A stretch of 64,000 nt of DNA from NCBI GenBank assembly GCA_900538575.1, contig UPZA01000002.1, positions 196,817-260,816 of the forward strand, given 5' to 3'. The notes beneath the pieces are model-generated. The model saw only the letters and a program-made list of their open reading frames with translations. It had not been told where the DNA came from and ran no database searches. This document shows positions 33,885 through 42,519 of the stretch, in pieces (position 1 is the stretch's first letter; the number at the start of each line of letters is the position of its first letter). The position numbers and the translations under genes were made by a program. Source of the stretch: an uncultured Ruminococcus sp. Its GTDB lineage: Bacteria > Bacillota > Clostridia > Oscillospirales > Ruminococcaceae.

Positions 33885-34959
33885 CCGCATTTCCATTTCT
33901 ATTTTCGGAGAGTCCCACGGTCCCGCTATCGGAGTCGTAATTGACAATCTGCCGCCCGGAGAGCATATCGATATTGAAGAGCTTGGACGGTTTCTCTCAA
34001 GAAGAGCTCCGAAAAAAGACGGAACGACTACGATGAGAAGCGAGAAGGATCTGCCTCAGATAATGTCCGGTCTTATAAATGATAAAACTACGGGCACTCC
34101 TCTCTGTGCATTTATCCAGAATACTGACACGCGCTCAAAGGATTATTCCAATATTTCAAAGCTTGCTCGTCCCGGTCATGCAGATTACACCGGCGCCGTT
34201 AGATACAAGGGCTTTAACGATATCAGAGGCGGCGGACATTTTTCGGGGCGACTTACGGCTCCCCTATGCTTTGCAGGAGCGATATGCGGTCAAATACTTG
34301 AAAAAAGAGGTATTTATACCGGCGCTCATATAGCTGAAATTCATAATATAAAAGATGATATGTTTGACAGAACTAATGTGAATAAAAATGAAATACTTGA
34401 TGTAAGATACAAGAAATTTCCCGTGATAAACGACAGCCGAGGCGAGGAAATGTTTGAAGATATTCAGAAGGCAAGAATCGGCTGCGAATCTCTCGGCGGT
34501 ATTATCGAATGCGCCTGCGTAAACGTACCTGCCGGAATAGGATCGCCGATATTCGACGGACTTGAAAATACTCTGGCTCAATTAATATTCGGAATTCCCG
34601 CAGTTAAGGGACTTGAATTCGGCGCCGGATTCCTTACAGCTAAAATGGTAGGAAGTCAGAACAACGACGATTTTTATGTTGACGAACGCGGGCACGTTAA
34701 AACGAAAACTAACAACCACGGCGGAATCCTCGGAGGAATTTCTTCGGGTATGCCGATAACTCTCAATGTCGCAATAAAACCGACTCCGTCAATTTCAAAG
34801 CCGCAGGACACGATAGATTTAGGCGATATGAAAAACGATGTTCTCAGCATTAAAGGCAGGCATGATCCCTGCATAGTTCCAAGAGCAGTACCATGCGTAG
34901 AAGCCGCGGTTAATATTGGTATATTATCTCATATGATTGATTATCCGAACTTTATCTGA
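33865..34959 (+). CDS. aroC: Chorismate synthase
   Basis: Last common step of aromatic biosynthesis: eliminates phosphate from EPSP to give chorismate, needing reduced FMN. The 364-residue protein has SIFGESHGPAIGVVIDNLPP near 13, the family-specific RPGHADYTGAVRYKGFNDIR near 103 followed by GGGHFSGR, and the C-terminal KGRHDPCIVPRAVPCVEA near 331. The ATG sits 8 nt after GGAGG inside the aroA end, so translation is coupled. Confidence 0.97.
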   Translation: MSSLWNNRISISIFGESHGPAIGVVIDNLPPGEHIDIEELGRFLSRRAPKKDGTTTMRSEKDLPQIMSGLINDKTTGTPLCAFIQNTDTRSKDYSNISKLARPGHADYTGAVRYKGFNDIRGGGHFSGRLTAPLCFAGAICGQILEKRGIYTGAHIAEIHNIKDDMFDRTNVNKNEILDVRYKKFPVINDSRGEEMFEDIQKARIGCESLGGIIECACVNVPAGIGSPIFDGLENTLAQLIFGIPAVKGLEFGAGFLTAKMVGSQNNDDFYVDERGHVKTKTNNHGGILGGISSGMPITLNVAIKPTPSISKPQDTIDLGDMKNDVLSIKGRHDPCIVPRAVPCVEAAVNIGILSHMIDYPNFI

Positions 34960-34975
34960 TTATACGGTGAAAATA

Positions 34976-35563
34976 ATGGAAAATTATTCAAAGATGTCCG
35001 AGCTTGCTTCAACTGAGCTTAAAGACGTTCAGACAGTAAAAATTCTTATCTGCTATCTTCTTTACAGAATAAACAAACCTGTTGATTCTGAACAGCTTTA
35101 CGATATAGCAGTAACGACTGAAATTATAAATTACTTTTTCTATCAGGACGCAATGGACTATCTTATTAAAAATAATTCTATACATTCTGAGGACGGAAAA
35201 AACAATACAAAAATTTATACCCTGACAAAAAAGGGCATAAGCTGCGCAAAAACGCTGAGAGGCTATGTTCCCAAATCCTACAGGGATAAGATAGTTCAGG
35301 CAGCGCTAAGATATTTTGCAAAGCTTAAATATGAAAGCGAAGTAAAAATCGAATATATAGAGCTTGATAAGGGTTATTATGTACATTGCCGCTGCCTTGA
35401 TATCGGAGACGATCTGCTTGATTTAAAGCTTTTTGCTCCCGACCGTACTCAGGCTGAAATGATTGGCAATAAAATAATGCTTAATCCAACCGGATTTTAT
35501 AGTAAAATACTAAGCTTTGCCTTGGAAAATAAAGAGGAAGAGTTTAATCCTGACGATTTATAA
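34976..35563 (+). CDS. DUF4364 family protein
   Basis: Protein of 195 residues of a clostridial family of unknown function with a predicted winged-helix N-terminus (VQTVKILICYLLYRINKPVD, then NSIHSEDGKNNTKIYTLTKK). It resembles PadR/MarR-like DNA-binding folds followed by a mixed alpha/beta tail (about 110-195). The long frame starts before the aroC stop; the ATG at 34976 follows CGGTGA at 7 nt. It lies 16 bp after aroC and ends at a strong terminator, so it belongs to the aro transcript. A link to aromatic metabolism is not shown. Confidence 0.75.
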   Translation: MENYSKMSELASTELKDVQTVKILICYLLYRINKPVDSEQLYDIAVTTEIINYFFYQDAMDYLIKNNSIHSEDGKNNTKIYTLTKKGISCAKTLRGYVPKSYRDKIVQAALRYFAKLKYESEVKIEYIELDKGYYVHCRCLDIGDDLLDLKLFAPDRTQAEMIGNKIMLNPTGFYSKILSFALENKEEEFNPDDL

Positions 35564-35567
35564 TCTA

Positions 35568-35612
35568 AAAAAAGAGCATGGCGCTGATTAAAGCGCTATG
35601 CTCCTTTTTATT
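35568..35612. terminator. Bidirectional terminator after the aro operon
   Basis: GAGCATGGCGCT and AGCGCTATGCTC arms with A-run and T-run flanks, between the plus-strand DUF4364 gene and a converging minus-strand gene. Confidence 0.85.
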
Positions 35613-35634
35613 TAACTTAAAACCATATAACGAC

Positions 35635-36333
35635 TTAGCCCAAAGATTCTATTGAAACAATATTTCCGCTCAGATCATCATAATATCCGGCGTTGCCGCT
35701 TGAAAGCATACAGCTTTCCGCAGCGTCGCTGTCTATAATGAATTCAACGACGTTACCGGAATTTTCACCCCTTGGAACATAGCAATTAGTTGAGTCGGTA
35801 TGCATGTCCGCCTTTACATCCGCTACGACTGCGCTGAAGCTGTAACCGCTGTCAAGATAAATAATAAATCTTTCGCCGCAGCCGCTTGTAAAGCCTGTTC
35901 CCAGCGCAACGCAGTAGTCATCCCCTATTTTTCTGAAACCTCTGCCGTCAGTATAAGCCTGCTGCTGCATTTCATACTGAACCGATGATGTATCCGTTAT
36001 ACACCTGTAATCCATATACGCCTTAAACGAGGAATCAAATCCCTCACAGAATACGCTTTCAATCTCAGATTCATAAGATTCTTCATACTCTTCTTCGGTC
36101 GAGTCTTCTGCTTTCCTTTCTTCCGCTGTAATCTCCTCATCATTCTGCGTTTCTTCAACGGTTTCTTCTCTTGCCGCTTCCCTTTCAACCAGTTCCTCTG
36201 TTACAGCAGACTTATCTGCCTGCTTATAAAGAGTTCTCTGCCGATTATAAGCTTGGTCGGAAGTCTGTCCACTTCCCAAAGCTATCGCAATGGAAGATAA
36301 AACACCAATTAAAAAATTGCACTGATATAAAAT
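35635..36333 (-). CDS. Acidic secreted-type protein of unknown function, possible AUU start
   Basis: Not recognised. The frame is open from the ATT at 36333, 8 nt after a full GGAGG, and no ATG, GTG or TTG lies at a normal distance; the first conventional start is a TTG at 36279. Translation from ATT adds 18 residues with a hydrophobic stretch (FLIGVLSSIAIALGSG) that reads like an export signal, though without N-terminal Lys or Arg. An acidic, Glu/Thr-rich, probably disordered spacer follows (about residues 40-90). A globular domain with several Cys residues comes next (CITDTSS, DDYCVALGTGFTSGCGERF, ESCMLSSG). It converges on the DUF4364 gene. Confidence 0.6.
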   Translation of the reverse strand: MLYQCNFLIGVLSSIAIALGSGQTSDQAYNRQRTLYKQADKSAVTEELVEREAAREETVEETQNDEEITAEERKAEDSTEEEYEESYESEIESVFCEGFDSSFKAYMDYRCITDTSSVQYEMQQQAYTDGRGFRKIGDDYCVALGTGFTSGCGERFIIYLDSGYSFSAVVADVKADMHTDSTNCYVPRGENSGNVVEFIIDSDAAESCMLSSGNAGYYDDLSGNIVSIESLG

Positions 36334-36459
36334 AGATATCGCCTCCGTTTGTTTTGTTTTGGCGTATATATTTTATATTCTATTCTATCCGGATATGGTT
36401 TATGCAATAATTGGAAAATTTATTTCCAAAAAAAAGGGACGTTAAAACGTCCCTGCCGA

Positions 36460-38145
36460 TTATTCATAATATTTAGCATGCCTGAAAAACAACTGCTTTG
36501 TAAATGGATCAAATATAATATCATGATTTCCAGCGCCCAATATCTGATATTCCTTTTTATAGAAAACAGGAATAAAAACAAAATCATTCAGTATCATTTT
36601 TTCTGCGCTAATGTATTTTTCAACGCTGTCATTATGATTTCCAAGCCGCTTTATTTCATCTACTAACTGCTGAAATGAAGCGTTGGAATATCCGAAGTCG
36701 TTATTGCCGGATTCAAATTCCTCAAGAACAGCTAAAGGACTATTATAACTGCCGGTAAGAGGATAAACCGCCATAATATAATCCCCTCCGCTAAGCCGTC
36801 TTTCATACTCGTCAAAGGAAACCTCCTCAATACCAATATAAAACCCAAATAGAGTTTGCCAATTCTGAGTAACTAGATGAAGATATTCGGTATCCATAAT
36901 ACCCTCCGGAACAAGCAGCTTGATATTTTCAAGGGACTGAAGGCCCATCTGAGACATTCCGGCTTCAAAGAAACTAACAGCCTTATCCGGATCGTAATCG
37001 ATCATACTTCCGTCGGAATTCGAGGAGGACGCAAGCTTATCGGAATTTATTTCACGGTAGCTCTTATTCAGAAAAGAAACGCCCGGTGGAATTAATCCGT
37101 ATGCAGCCAGCATATCGTCCGAAAGCTTTCCTTCAAAGGACGCTTTATCTATACCGTATGCCAACGCCTTTCTGATATTCTGATTTGAATATCTTTCATT
37201 TTTCGAATTTATCACTATACCTAACGTATAATTATAATAACTATTTACTACATTATCCTTATACTTTTTTTCGTCATATTCAAAAGTCAGCAATACGTCT
37301 GATGAAGCTTCCGAAAAACTTTCAGCGGATTCGTTCTGAGAATTCTTAATATAGAAATTCAGATAAGAAGGATATATACGGTCAAACTCACTGTTTTTTT
37401 CATTTCTTCTCATATATATAAAATTATCATGCCCATAAGGATCATAAAACCATTGTCTTATAAAAAACGCACCGTTAGAAGCCACAGACTTATCGTCAAG
37501 ACCATACCTTCCCTTTGTACCGTAAAAAAATTCCTCATTGCAGGGCATCGCCGCAGTTGACGAAAGCGAATTAAGAAATCCTGCGCTTGCATATTCAAGC
37601 TCAAAAACAAGCTCGGTATCGCTTAAGGCCTTAACTCCGATTTCCGTATAATCAGCCGCTCCGTTTGTAATCATGCCGGCATTTTTTAGACAATCAAACT
37701 TTTCCCGAAAAGGGGAATGCGTTTCAGGATTAAATATCCTATGAAAAGCAAATTCAAAATCATAAGCCGTAACAGGCGTTAGCTCATTGCTATCCGGCTC
37801 CTCGTCCTCATCGCTGTCAAAAAACCAGTAGCAATCGTTTCTCAATGTAAACGTATATATCAGACCGTCGTCTGATACAGTATAATCCTCAGCAATGTTT
37901 TTAGCAATTACACCGCTGTCGTCTATTTTCATAAGTCCGGAAAATAAATTGCCTATCACAGTCATAGAGCATTCGTCAGAAGCGGATTGAGGATCAAGGC
38001 TTTCCGGGTTACCGGGTAATGCATAATCAAAGGAATAATTCGCTCCCTCCGGCTTCTGCTTTTCACAGCCTGTAAACATAGAGGAAACCGCAAGCAATCC
38101 GGCGGTTAATATATATATAAATTTGTTCTGCAATTTTTTAGTCAC
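36460..38145 (-). CDS. Peptide/oligopeptide-type ABC transporter substrate-binding lipoprotein
   Basis: Family 5 extracellular solute-binding protein of 561 residues. The signal and lipobox are in LLAVSSMFTGCEKQKPE, with the lipid-bearing Cys near 27. The SBP_bac_5 domain opens FDYALPGNPESLDPQSASDE and includes DGLIYTFTLRNDCYWFFDSD near 91, TAYDFEFAFHRIFNPETHSP near 125 and NIRKALAYGIDKASFEGKL near 323. No permease or ATPase genes are adjacent, so it is either an orphan binding protein or works with a distant transporter. An acidic insertion (SDEDEEPDSN near 108) lies in the first lobe. Confidence 0.88.
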   Translation of the reverse strand: MTKKLQNKFIYILTAGLLAVSSMFTGCEKQKPEGANYSFDYALPGNPESLDPQSASDECSMTVIGNLFSGLMKIDDSGVIAKNIAEDYTVSDDGLIYTFTLRNDCYWFFDSDEDEEPDSNELTPVTAYDFEFAFHRIFNPETHSPFREKFDCLKNAGMITNGAADYTEIGVKALSDTELVFELEYASAGFLNSLSSTAAMPCNEEFFYGTKGRYGLDDKSVASNGAFFIRQWFYDPYGHDNFIYMRRNEKNSEFDRIYPSYLNFYIKNSQNESAESFSEASSDVLLTFEYDEKKYKDNVVNSYYNYTLGIVINSKNERYSNQNIRKALAYGIDKASFEGKLSDDMLAAYGLIPPGVSFLNKSYREINSDKLASSSNSDGSMIDYDPDKAVSFFEAGMSQMGLQSLENIKLLVPEGIMDTEYLHLVTQNWQTLFGFYIGIEEVSFDEYERRLSGGDYIMAVYPLTGSYNSPLAVLEEFESGNNDFGYSNASFQQLVDEIKRLGNHNDSVEKYISAEKMILNDFVFIPVFYKKEYQILGAGNHDIIFDPFTKQLFFRHAKYYE

Positions 38146-38218
38146 CTTCCAAAAGTCTCGCGTTTCTATATTTCAAATCAAAATCGGGCATGCTCAATGA
38201 ACACACCCGTATATGTAA

Positions 38219-38686
38219 TTACTTAAAATCTGACTTCAATACTTCTTCAGCCTTTTCATTATCATTTGTGCAAAGCCAATATACATAATCCCCTTTTGTT
38301 TTCACCTGGGTATCGCAAAGCTTATCATACTCCTCCGGAACATAATCCTTAAAAACGTCCTTTTGTCCGTCGAGCCTTTCTTCGACAGCCAGTTTTACCT
38401 TTTCCTTATCCTTAGCCTTTATTATGCACACCTCGTCCGCGTCGGCTCCGGAGCCTGCCCACCAAAGCGAAAACTCCTCATATTCATACTGCGTCAGACC
38501 GTATTTTATTTGAAAATTCTCCTCAGATACCTCTACCATTTCCGGAAATTCGACTCCGCATTCCATAACGTCTGCCGTGATTTCATTCAGAGGCTTAGAC
38601 GCCTCCGCCTTATCCTTTCCGCATGCTGAAAGAGTAAAAATTGACGACATCATAAGCGCCGCCGGAATAATTGCCCTTATTCTCAT
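38219..38686 (-). CDS. DUF4358 lipoprotein
   Basis: Small predicted lipoprotein of 155 residues: signal IIPAALMMSSIFTLSAC with lipobox LSAC, then a DUF4358-type domain (EITADVMECGVEFPEMVEVS onward, ending DTQVKTKGDYVYWLCTNDNE). Function unknown; it is common in Clostridia. It sits 36 bp after a minus-strand SGNH hydrolase gene with the same orientation, so the pair likely forms a small operon of surface proteins. Confidence 0.78.
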   Translation of the reverse strand: MRIRAIIPAALMMSSIFTLSACGKDKAEASKPLNEITADVMECGVEFPEMVEVSEENFQIKYGLTQYEYEEFSLWWAGSGADADEVCIIKAKDKEKVKLAVEERLDGQKDVFKDYVPEEYDKLCDTQVKTKGDYVYWLCTNDNEKAEEVLKSDFK

Positions 38687-38722
38687 AGTTTACTGTCCCT
38701 TCTGTATCTTTTATTCTAACCC

Positions 38723-39586
38723 CTATTTTACCGTATGCGACAAAATATAATCAAGCATAACGGAATAGGTGGTTTTTACAAAATGCATACCGTCCTTTTC
38801 AGCCATATCCGAAGGAAACTTTCCGTCGTTTCCCTTTAAGGCGGTATTTATGTCCACATAATATATTTTCTTTTTATCAGCCATCTTTAATAATTCAGAA
38901 TTATATTTATCTATTTCCGAATTTAAAATAGGTTCATTATCCGCCGTTTCCCTTTCAGCGGTTACCGGAGGAACTGACAGTATATATATTTTTGTATCAG
39001 GCAGCTCCTTAATTATCTCATCTACAAACTGAGAATAATAGCTAATCATATCTGAAACCGACAGCCAGGCTATACCGTTGCTGCCAAGCATAATATAAAC
39101 GTTTTCGGGCTTTGCTTCCTTAAGAGCCTCCAAAACCGTTACATCTCCGTAAGCAGTTTTCATTGTTTCCGTATTAATTTTTTCAATATTCATTCCGATT
39201 TCTGCAAACACATTTTTAACAGGCACAAGCTGAAAATCGGCAAGTCCTACTGAAATGGAATCCCCTACGAAAGCGCATTTTCCGAAGTATGTTTCCGTCA
39301 ACGGCTCCGACGCCGGTACAGGATTGATTATCCGGGATTCATTTTCATTATTGATTCCCGTTTCAAGAGGTTCTGTATTTTCTGCTTGTGAATCCGACTG
39401 GCTTTCTGCTGAAAAGCCCAGAAAATTCATTTCCTTTGAATTCAAATTTGCTTCAGCCATATATATGACAAAGCAAACGGCAAAAACAACGGCCGCAATA
39501 AATACCGCCGCCTTAAGCCTGAATCTTATAACAGGCCTATCCTTGCTTTTAACATAGCTGTTGGTTCTGGAACCTCTTCCTGACAT
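38723..39586 (-). CDS. Membrane-anchored SGNH/GDSL-type hydrolase
   Basis: Protein of 287 residues with one N-terminal membrane segment (AAVFIAAVVFAVCFVIYMAE, about 29-48), a Ser/Glu-rich spacer and an extracytoplasmic SGNH domain. Block I Ser is in CAFVGDSISVGLADF near 110, block III Asn in IMLGSNGIAWLSV near 167, and the Asp/His pair in SDMAEKDGMHFV near 266. Such enzymes act as esterases or deacetylases on glycans. The substrate, cell wall or plant polysaccharide, cannot be told. First of a pair with the DUF4358 lipoprotein gene. Confidence 0.85.
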   Translation of the reverse strand: MSGRGSRTNSYVKSKDRPVIRFRLKAAVFIAAVVFAVCFVIYMAEANLNSKEMNFLGFSAESQSDSQAENTEPLETGINNENESRIINPVPASEPLTETYFGKCAFVGDSISVGLADFQLVPVKNVFAEIGMNIEKINTETMKTAYGDVTVLEALKEAKPENVYIMLGSNGIAWLSVSDMISYYSQFVDEIIKELPDTKIYILSVPPVTAERETADNEPILNSEIDKYNSELLKMADKKKIYYVDINTALKGNDGKFPSDMAEKDGMHFVKTTYSVMLDYILSHTVK

Positions 39587-39621
39587 AATTTATTTATGCC
39601 TCCCGTTAAACAATAATTATT

Positions 39622-39650
39622 AAAATACTTTTAAAATCAAATCATGTCAA
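39622..39650 (-). promoter_or_regulatory. Promoter of the SGNH hydrolase gene
   Basis: Minus strand TTGACA, 17 bp, TATTTT, about 35 bp before the start. The remaining AT-rich DNA up to the asnB promoter shows no gene. Confidence 0.7.
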
Positions 39651-39844
39651 TTATTCAGTCAAAATTGTAAAAAATATTATTTTAACCTATACGTTTAGAC
39701 TTTGCCATAAACGTCTCAACAAAAGAGGAAATTCATTTTTTTATCGACCGGATTTTTCTTTTTTCTCTATAAAAATCCATAAAACAATTATAACTCACTT
39801 ATAAAATTTTTGCAATAGTTTTTGTCAATTTAATTCTATAATTA

Positions 39845-39873
39845 TTGCAAACTCCGCCAACATATAGTATAAT
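39845..39873 (+). promoter_or_regulatory. Sigma-A promoter of asnB
   Basis: TTGCAA, 17 bp, TATAAT, about 50 bp upstream of the asnB ATG. No T-box leader is present. Confidence 0.8.
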
Positions 39874-39923
39874 ATAGAAAGCATATAGAGAATTAACATT
39901 CAATTGAACGGAGGAAATCAAGT

Positions 39924-41798
39924 ATGTGTGGATTCGTAGGCTTTACCAACTGTATAGATGATTCCAACAAAGCGCTGGAAAATATGATGAACAGGATTAT
40001 TCACAGGGGCCCTGATTCCGGAGGCAGCTATATTGACGGCGATATTGCTCTGGGTTTCAGGCGGCTCAGTATTATAGACTTAGAACAGGGAGATCAGCCT
40101 ATTTTAAATGAAGACAGTTCAAAGATATTGCTCTTCAACGGAGAAATTTATAATTTCCGGAGTATACGCGAAAAGCTTGTTGAAGCAGGTCATATTTTCA
40201 AAACCAAAACCGACTCTGAGGTCCTCCTGCACGGATATGAAGAATACGGAAAAAATCTGCTTAATATGCTAAGAGGAATGTTTGCATTTGTAATCTGGGA
40301 TAAAAACACAAAAGAGCTTTTCGGCGCCCGTGATTTTTTCGGCATAAAACCGCTTTACTATTCTCTCTCAGGAAAAAGCTTTTTATTCGGCTCGGAAATT
40401 AAAAGTTTTCTCCCTCATCCTCACTTTAAAAAAGAACTTAATACCGCCGCCCTTGAAAATTACCTTACATTCCAATATTCTCCGCAGACTGAATGCTTTT
40501 TTAAAAATGTCTACAAGCTGCCTGCCGCTCATTGCTTTACCTATAAAAACGGAGAACTAAATATTGAACGATACTGGGAAATCAAATTCGAGGCTGATGA
40601 AAAGCCAGATCTTGAAAGCTGGGTAAATAAGATTTCAGATACCTTCCACGATTCGGTTGAGGCTCATAAGATCGCCGATGTTGAAGTGGGAAGCTTTCTT
40701 TCCAGCGGCGTCGATTCAAGCTACGTTGCCGCAGTTGCAGACGTTGACAAGACCTTTACCGTAGGCTTCGGCAAGGATGAAAAGTATAACGAAATAGGCT
40801 GGGCAAAGGAATTCTCAAAGGCGATCGGCAAAGAAAATACAAGCAAGGTCATCTCTCCGGAGGAATACTGGGGCAGTCTTGAAAAAATCCAGTATCATAT
40901 GGACGAACCGCTTGCAGATCCGGCTGCCGTCGCGCTTTATTTCGTATGCAATATCGCGTCTCAAAAGCTCAAGGTAGTTCTTTCAGGCGAGGGAGCGGAC
41001 GAAATTTTCGGCGGTTACAACGTATACAGCGAGCCCGACGGCACCTTCTACGACAAGCTCCCTAAGGGCTTAAAACGGGGAATTGGAAATATTGCCGGAA
41101 AGCTGCCTGCCCACAGAGGAGTTAATTTCTTTATCAGAAAAGGCAAAGAGCTTGAAGAACGCTTTATCGGCAACGCATATATGTTTACGCCTGAGGAAAG
41201 AAAACAATTACTGAAAATAAAGACGGACGCGCCCGATCCTACAGTTATCACCAAGCCGTTTTACGACAAGGTCAAGGATAAAGACGAGGTAACTAAAATG
41301 CAGTATCTCGATCTGCATCTTTGGATGACCGGAGATATTCTGCTTAAAGCGGACAAAATGAGTATGGCAAATTCTCTTGAGCTTCGCGTTCCGTTTCTTG
41401 ATAAGGAAGTAATGGCGGTAGCCGAAAAAATACCGAGAAAATACCGTGTAACACATAAGGAAACTACTGACGAGCATACTAAATATATTACCAAATACGC
41501 TATGCGCCTTGCGGCCAAAAAGGATACCCCTCCTCAGACAGCAAAGACCGCCGCTAAGAAAAAGCTGGGCTTTCCTGTGCCGATCCGCGTCTGGCTCAGG
41601 GAGGATAAATACTACAATATTGTCAAGGATAAATTTACAGGCACAGCGGCACGTAAATTTTTCAACTGCGATATTCTTATGAAGCTTCTCGACGATCATA
41701 AGAACGGAAAATGTGACAACAGCCGTAAGATATGGACTATTTTTATTTTCCTTGTATGGTACGGCGTTTATTTCGAGGGAAGCCAATTTGTCAAATAA
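39924..41798 (+). CDS. asnB: Glutamine-hydrolysing asparagine synthase
   Basis: Makes asparagine from aspartate, ATP and glutamine. The 624-residue protein starts MCGFVGFTN, so Cys2 is the glutaminase nucleophile after Met removal. It has RGPDSGG and FNGEIYNF in the amidotransferase domain (1-200) and a synthetase domain with the pyrophosphate loop SFLSSGVDSSYVAA near 253 and LSGEGADEIFGGYN near 352. GGAGG precedes the ATG. Length is within the range of the AsnB group that includes this C-terminal extension. An HD hydrolase gene follows 23 bp later. Confidence 0.95.
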   Translation: MCGFVGFTNCIDDSNKALENMMNRIIHRGPDSGGSYIDGDIALGFRRLSIIDLEQGDQPILNEDSSKILLFNGEIYNFRSIREKLVEAGHIFKTKTDSEVLLHGYEEYGKNLLNMLRGMFAFVIWDKNTKELFGARDFFGIKPLYYSLSGKSFLFGSEIKSFLPHPHFKKELNTAALENYLTFQYSPQTECFFKNVYKLPAAHCFTYKNGELNIERYWEIKFEADEKPDLESWVNKISDTFHDSVEAHKIADVEVGSFLSSGVDSSYVAAVADVDKTFTVGFGKDEKYNEIGWAKEFSKAIGKENTSKVISPEEYWGSLEKIQYHMDEPLADPAAVALYFVCNIASQKLKVVLSGEGADEIFGGYNVYSEPDGTFYDKLPKGLKRGIGNIAGKLPAHRGVNFFIRKGKELEERFIGNAYMFTPEERKQLLKIKTDAPDPTVITKPFYDKVKDKDEVTKMQYLDLHLWMTGDILLKADKMSMANSLELRVPFLDKEVMAVAEKIPRKYRVTHKETTDEHTKYITKYAMRLAAKKDTPPQTAKTAAKKKLGFPVPIRVWLREDKYYNIVKDKFTGTAARKFFNCDILMKLLDDHKNGKCDNSRKIWTIFIFLVWYGVYFEGSQFVK

Positions 41799-41821
41799 AC
41801 GAAAGGACGCTTATTAATTAA

Positions 41822-42490
41822 ATGTCGAGCAACGTAACATATAAATATATAAAGCAAAACCCGGATATTATGGAATATATCCGCCGGGCAGACCGCGCTC
41901 TTGAGGCTCAAGGATATACCGAGCACTCTTTCGCACACGTTGAAATCGTAGCGCAGAACGCCAGCCTTATTCTTACCGAACTGGGTTATGACGAAAGACA
42001 AATAGAGCTCGCTAAGATTGCGGGTATCATGCACGATATCGGCAACGTCATAAACCGGATAGACCATGCTCAGAGCGGCGCGGTAATGGCATTTAGGCTT
42101 CTTGATAACCTAAGTATGCCGGCTGATGAAATATGCTCTATAATATCAGCAATAGGAAATCACGACGAATCAACCGCCCAGCCTATAGACGCTATTTCCG
42201 CCGCGCTTATAATCGCCGATAAAACAGACGTAAGAAGAAGCAGGGTCAGAAATACCGATTTCCTCACTTTTGATATACACGACAGAGTAAATTACGCCGT
42301 TGAAAAATCAGCTCTTTATTTTAACGAAAGCAAAACCGCTATTGTGCTGGATCTGAAAATAGACACTGAAATTGCGCCGGTTATAGAATATTTTGAAATA
42401 TTCCTAAACAGAATGCTTTTATGCAAACGCGCCTGCTCCTATCTGGGAGTTCAATTTAAGATGATTGTAAACGGTTCTTCGCTCTTATAG
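41822..42490 (+). CDS. HD-domain phosphohydrolase
   Basis: Metal-dependent hydrolase of 222 residues. The HD motifs are visible: first His in YTEHSFAHVEIVAQNASLI near 33, the paired His-Asp in IAGIMHDIGNVINRIDHAQS near 69, and later ISAIGNHDESTAQPI and LIIADKTDVRRSRVRN. Relatives act on nucleotides or phosphorylated intermediates. The substrate here is unknown. The Shine-Dalgarno (AAAGGA) is about 14 nt before the ATG, longer than ideal. It lies between asnB and pyrB in a plus-strand run. Confidence 0.8.
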   Translation: MSSNVTYKYIKQNPDIMEYIRRADRALEAQGYTEHSFAHVEIVAQNASLILTELGYDERQIELAKIAGIMHDIGNVINRIDHAQSGAVMAFRLLDNLSMPADEICSIISAIGNHDESTAQPIDAISAALIIADKTDVRRSRVRNTDFLTFDIHDRVNYAVEKSALYFNESKTAIVLDLKIDTEIAPVIEYFEIFLNRMLLCKRACSYLGVQFKMIVNGSSLL

Positions 42491-42519
42491 CGCGGATATA
42501 AAAAATACAGGAGGTCAAA

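Noticed and set aside
36349..36666. Plus-strand frame opposite the start of the 35.6-kb gene and the end of the binding-protein gene
   Set aside because: Its composition follows from the antisense of real genes and AT-rich spacer; no start signal.
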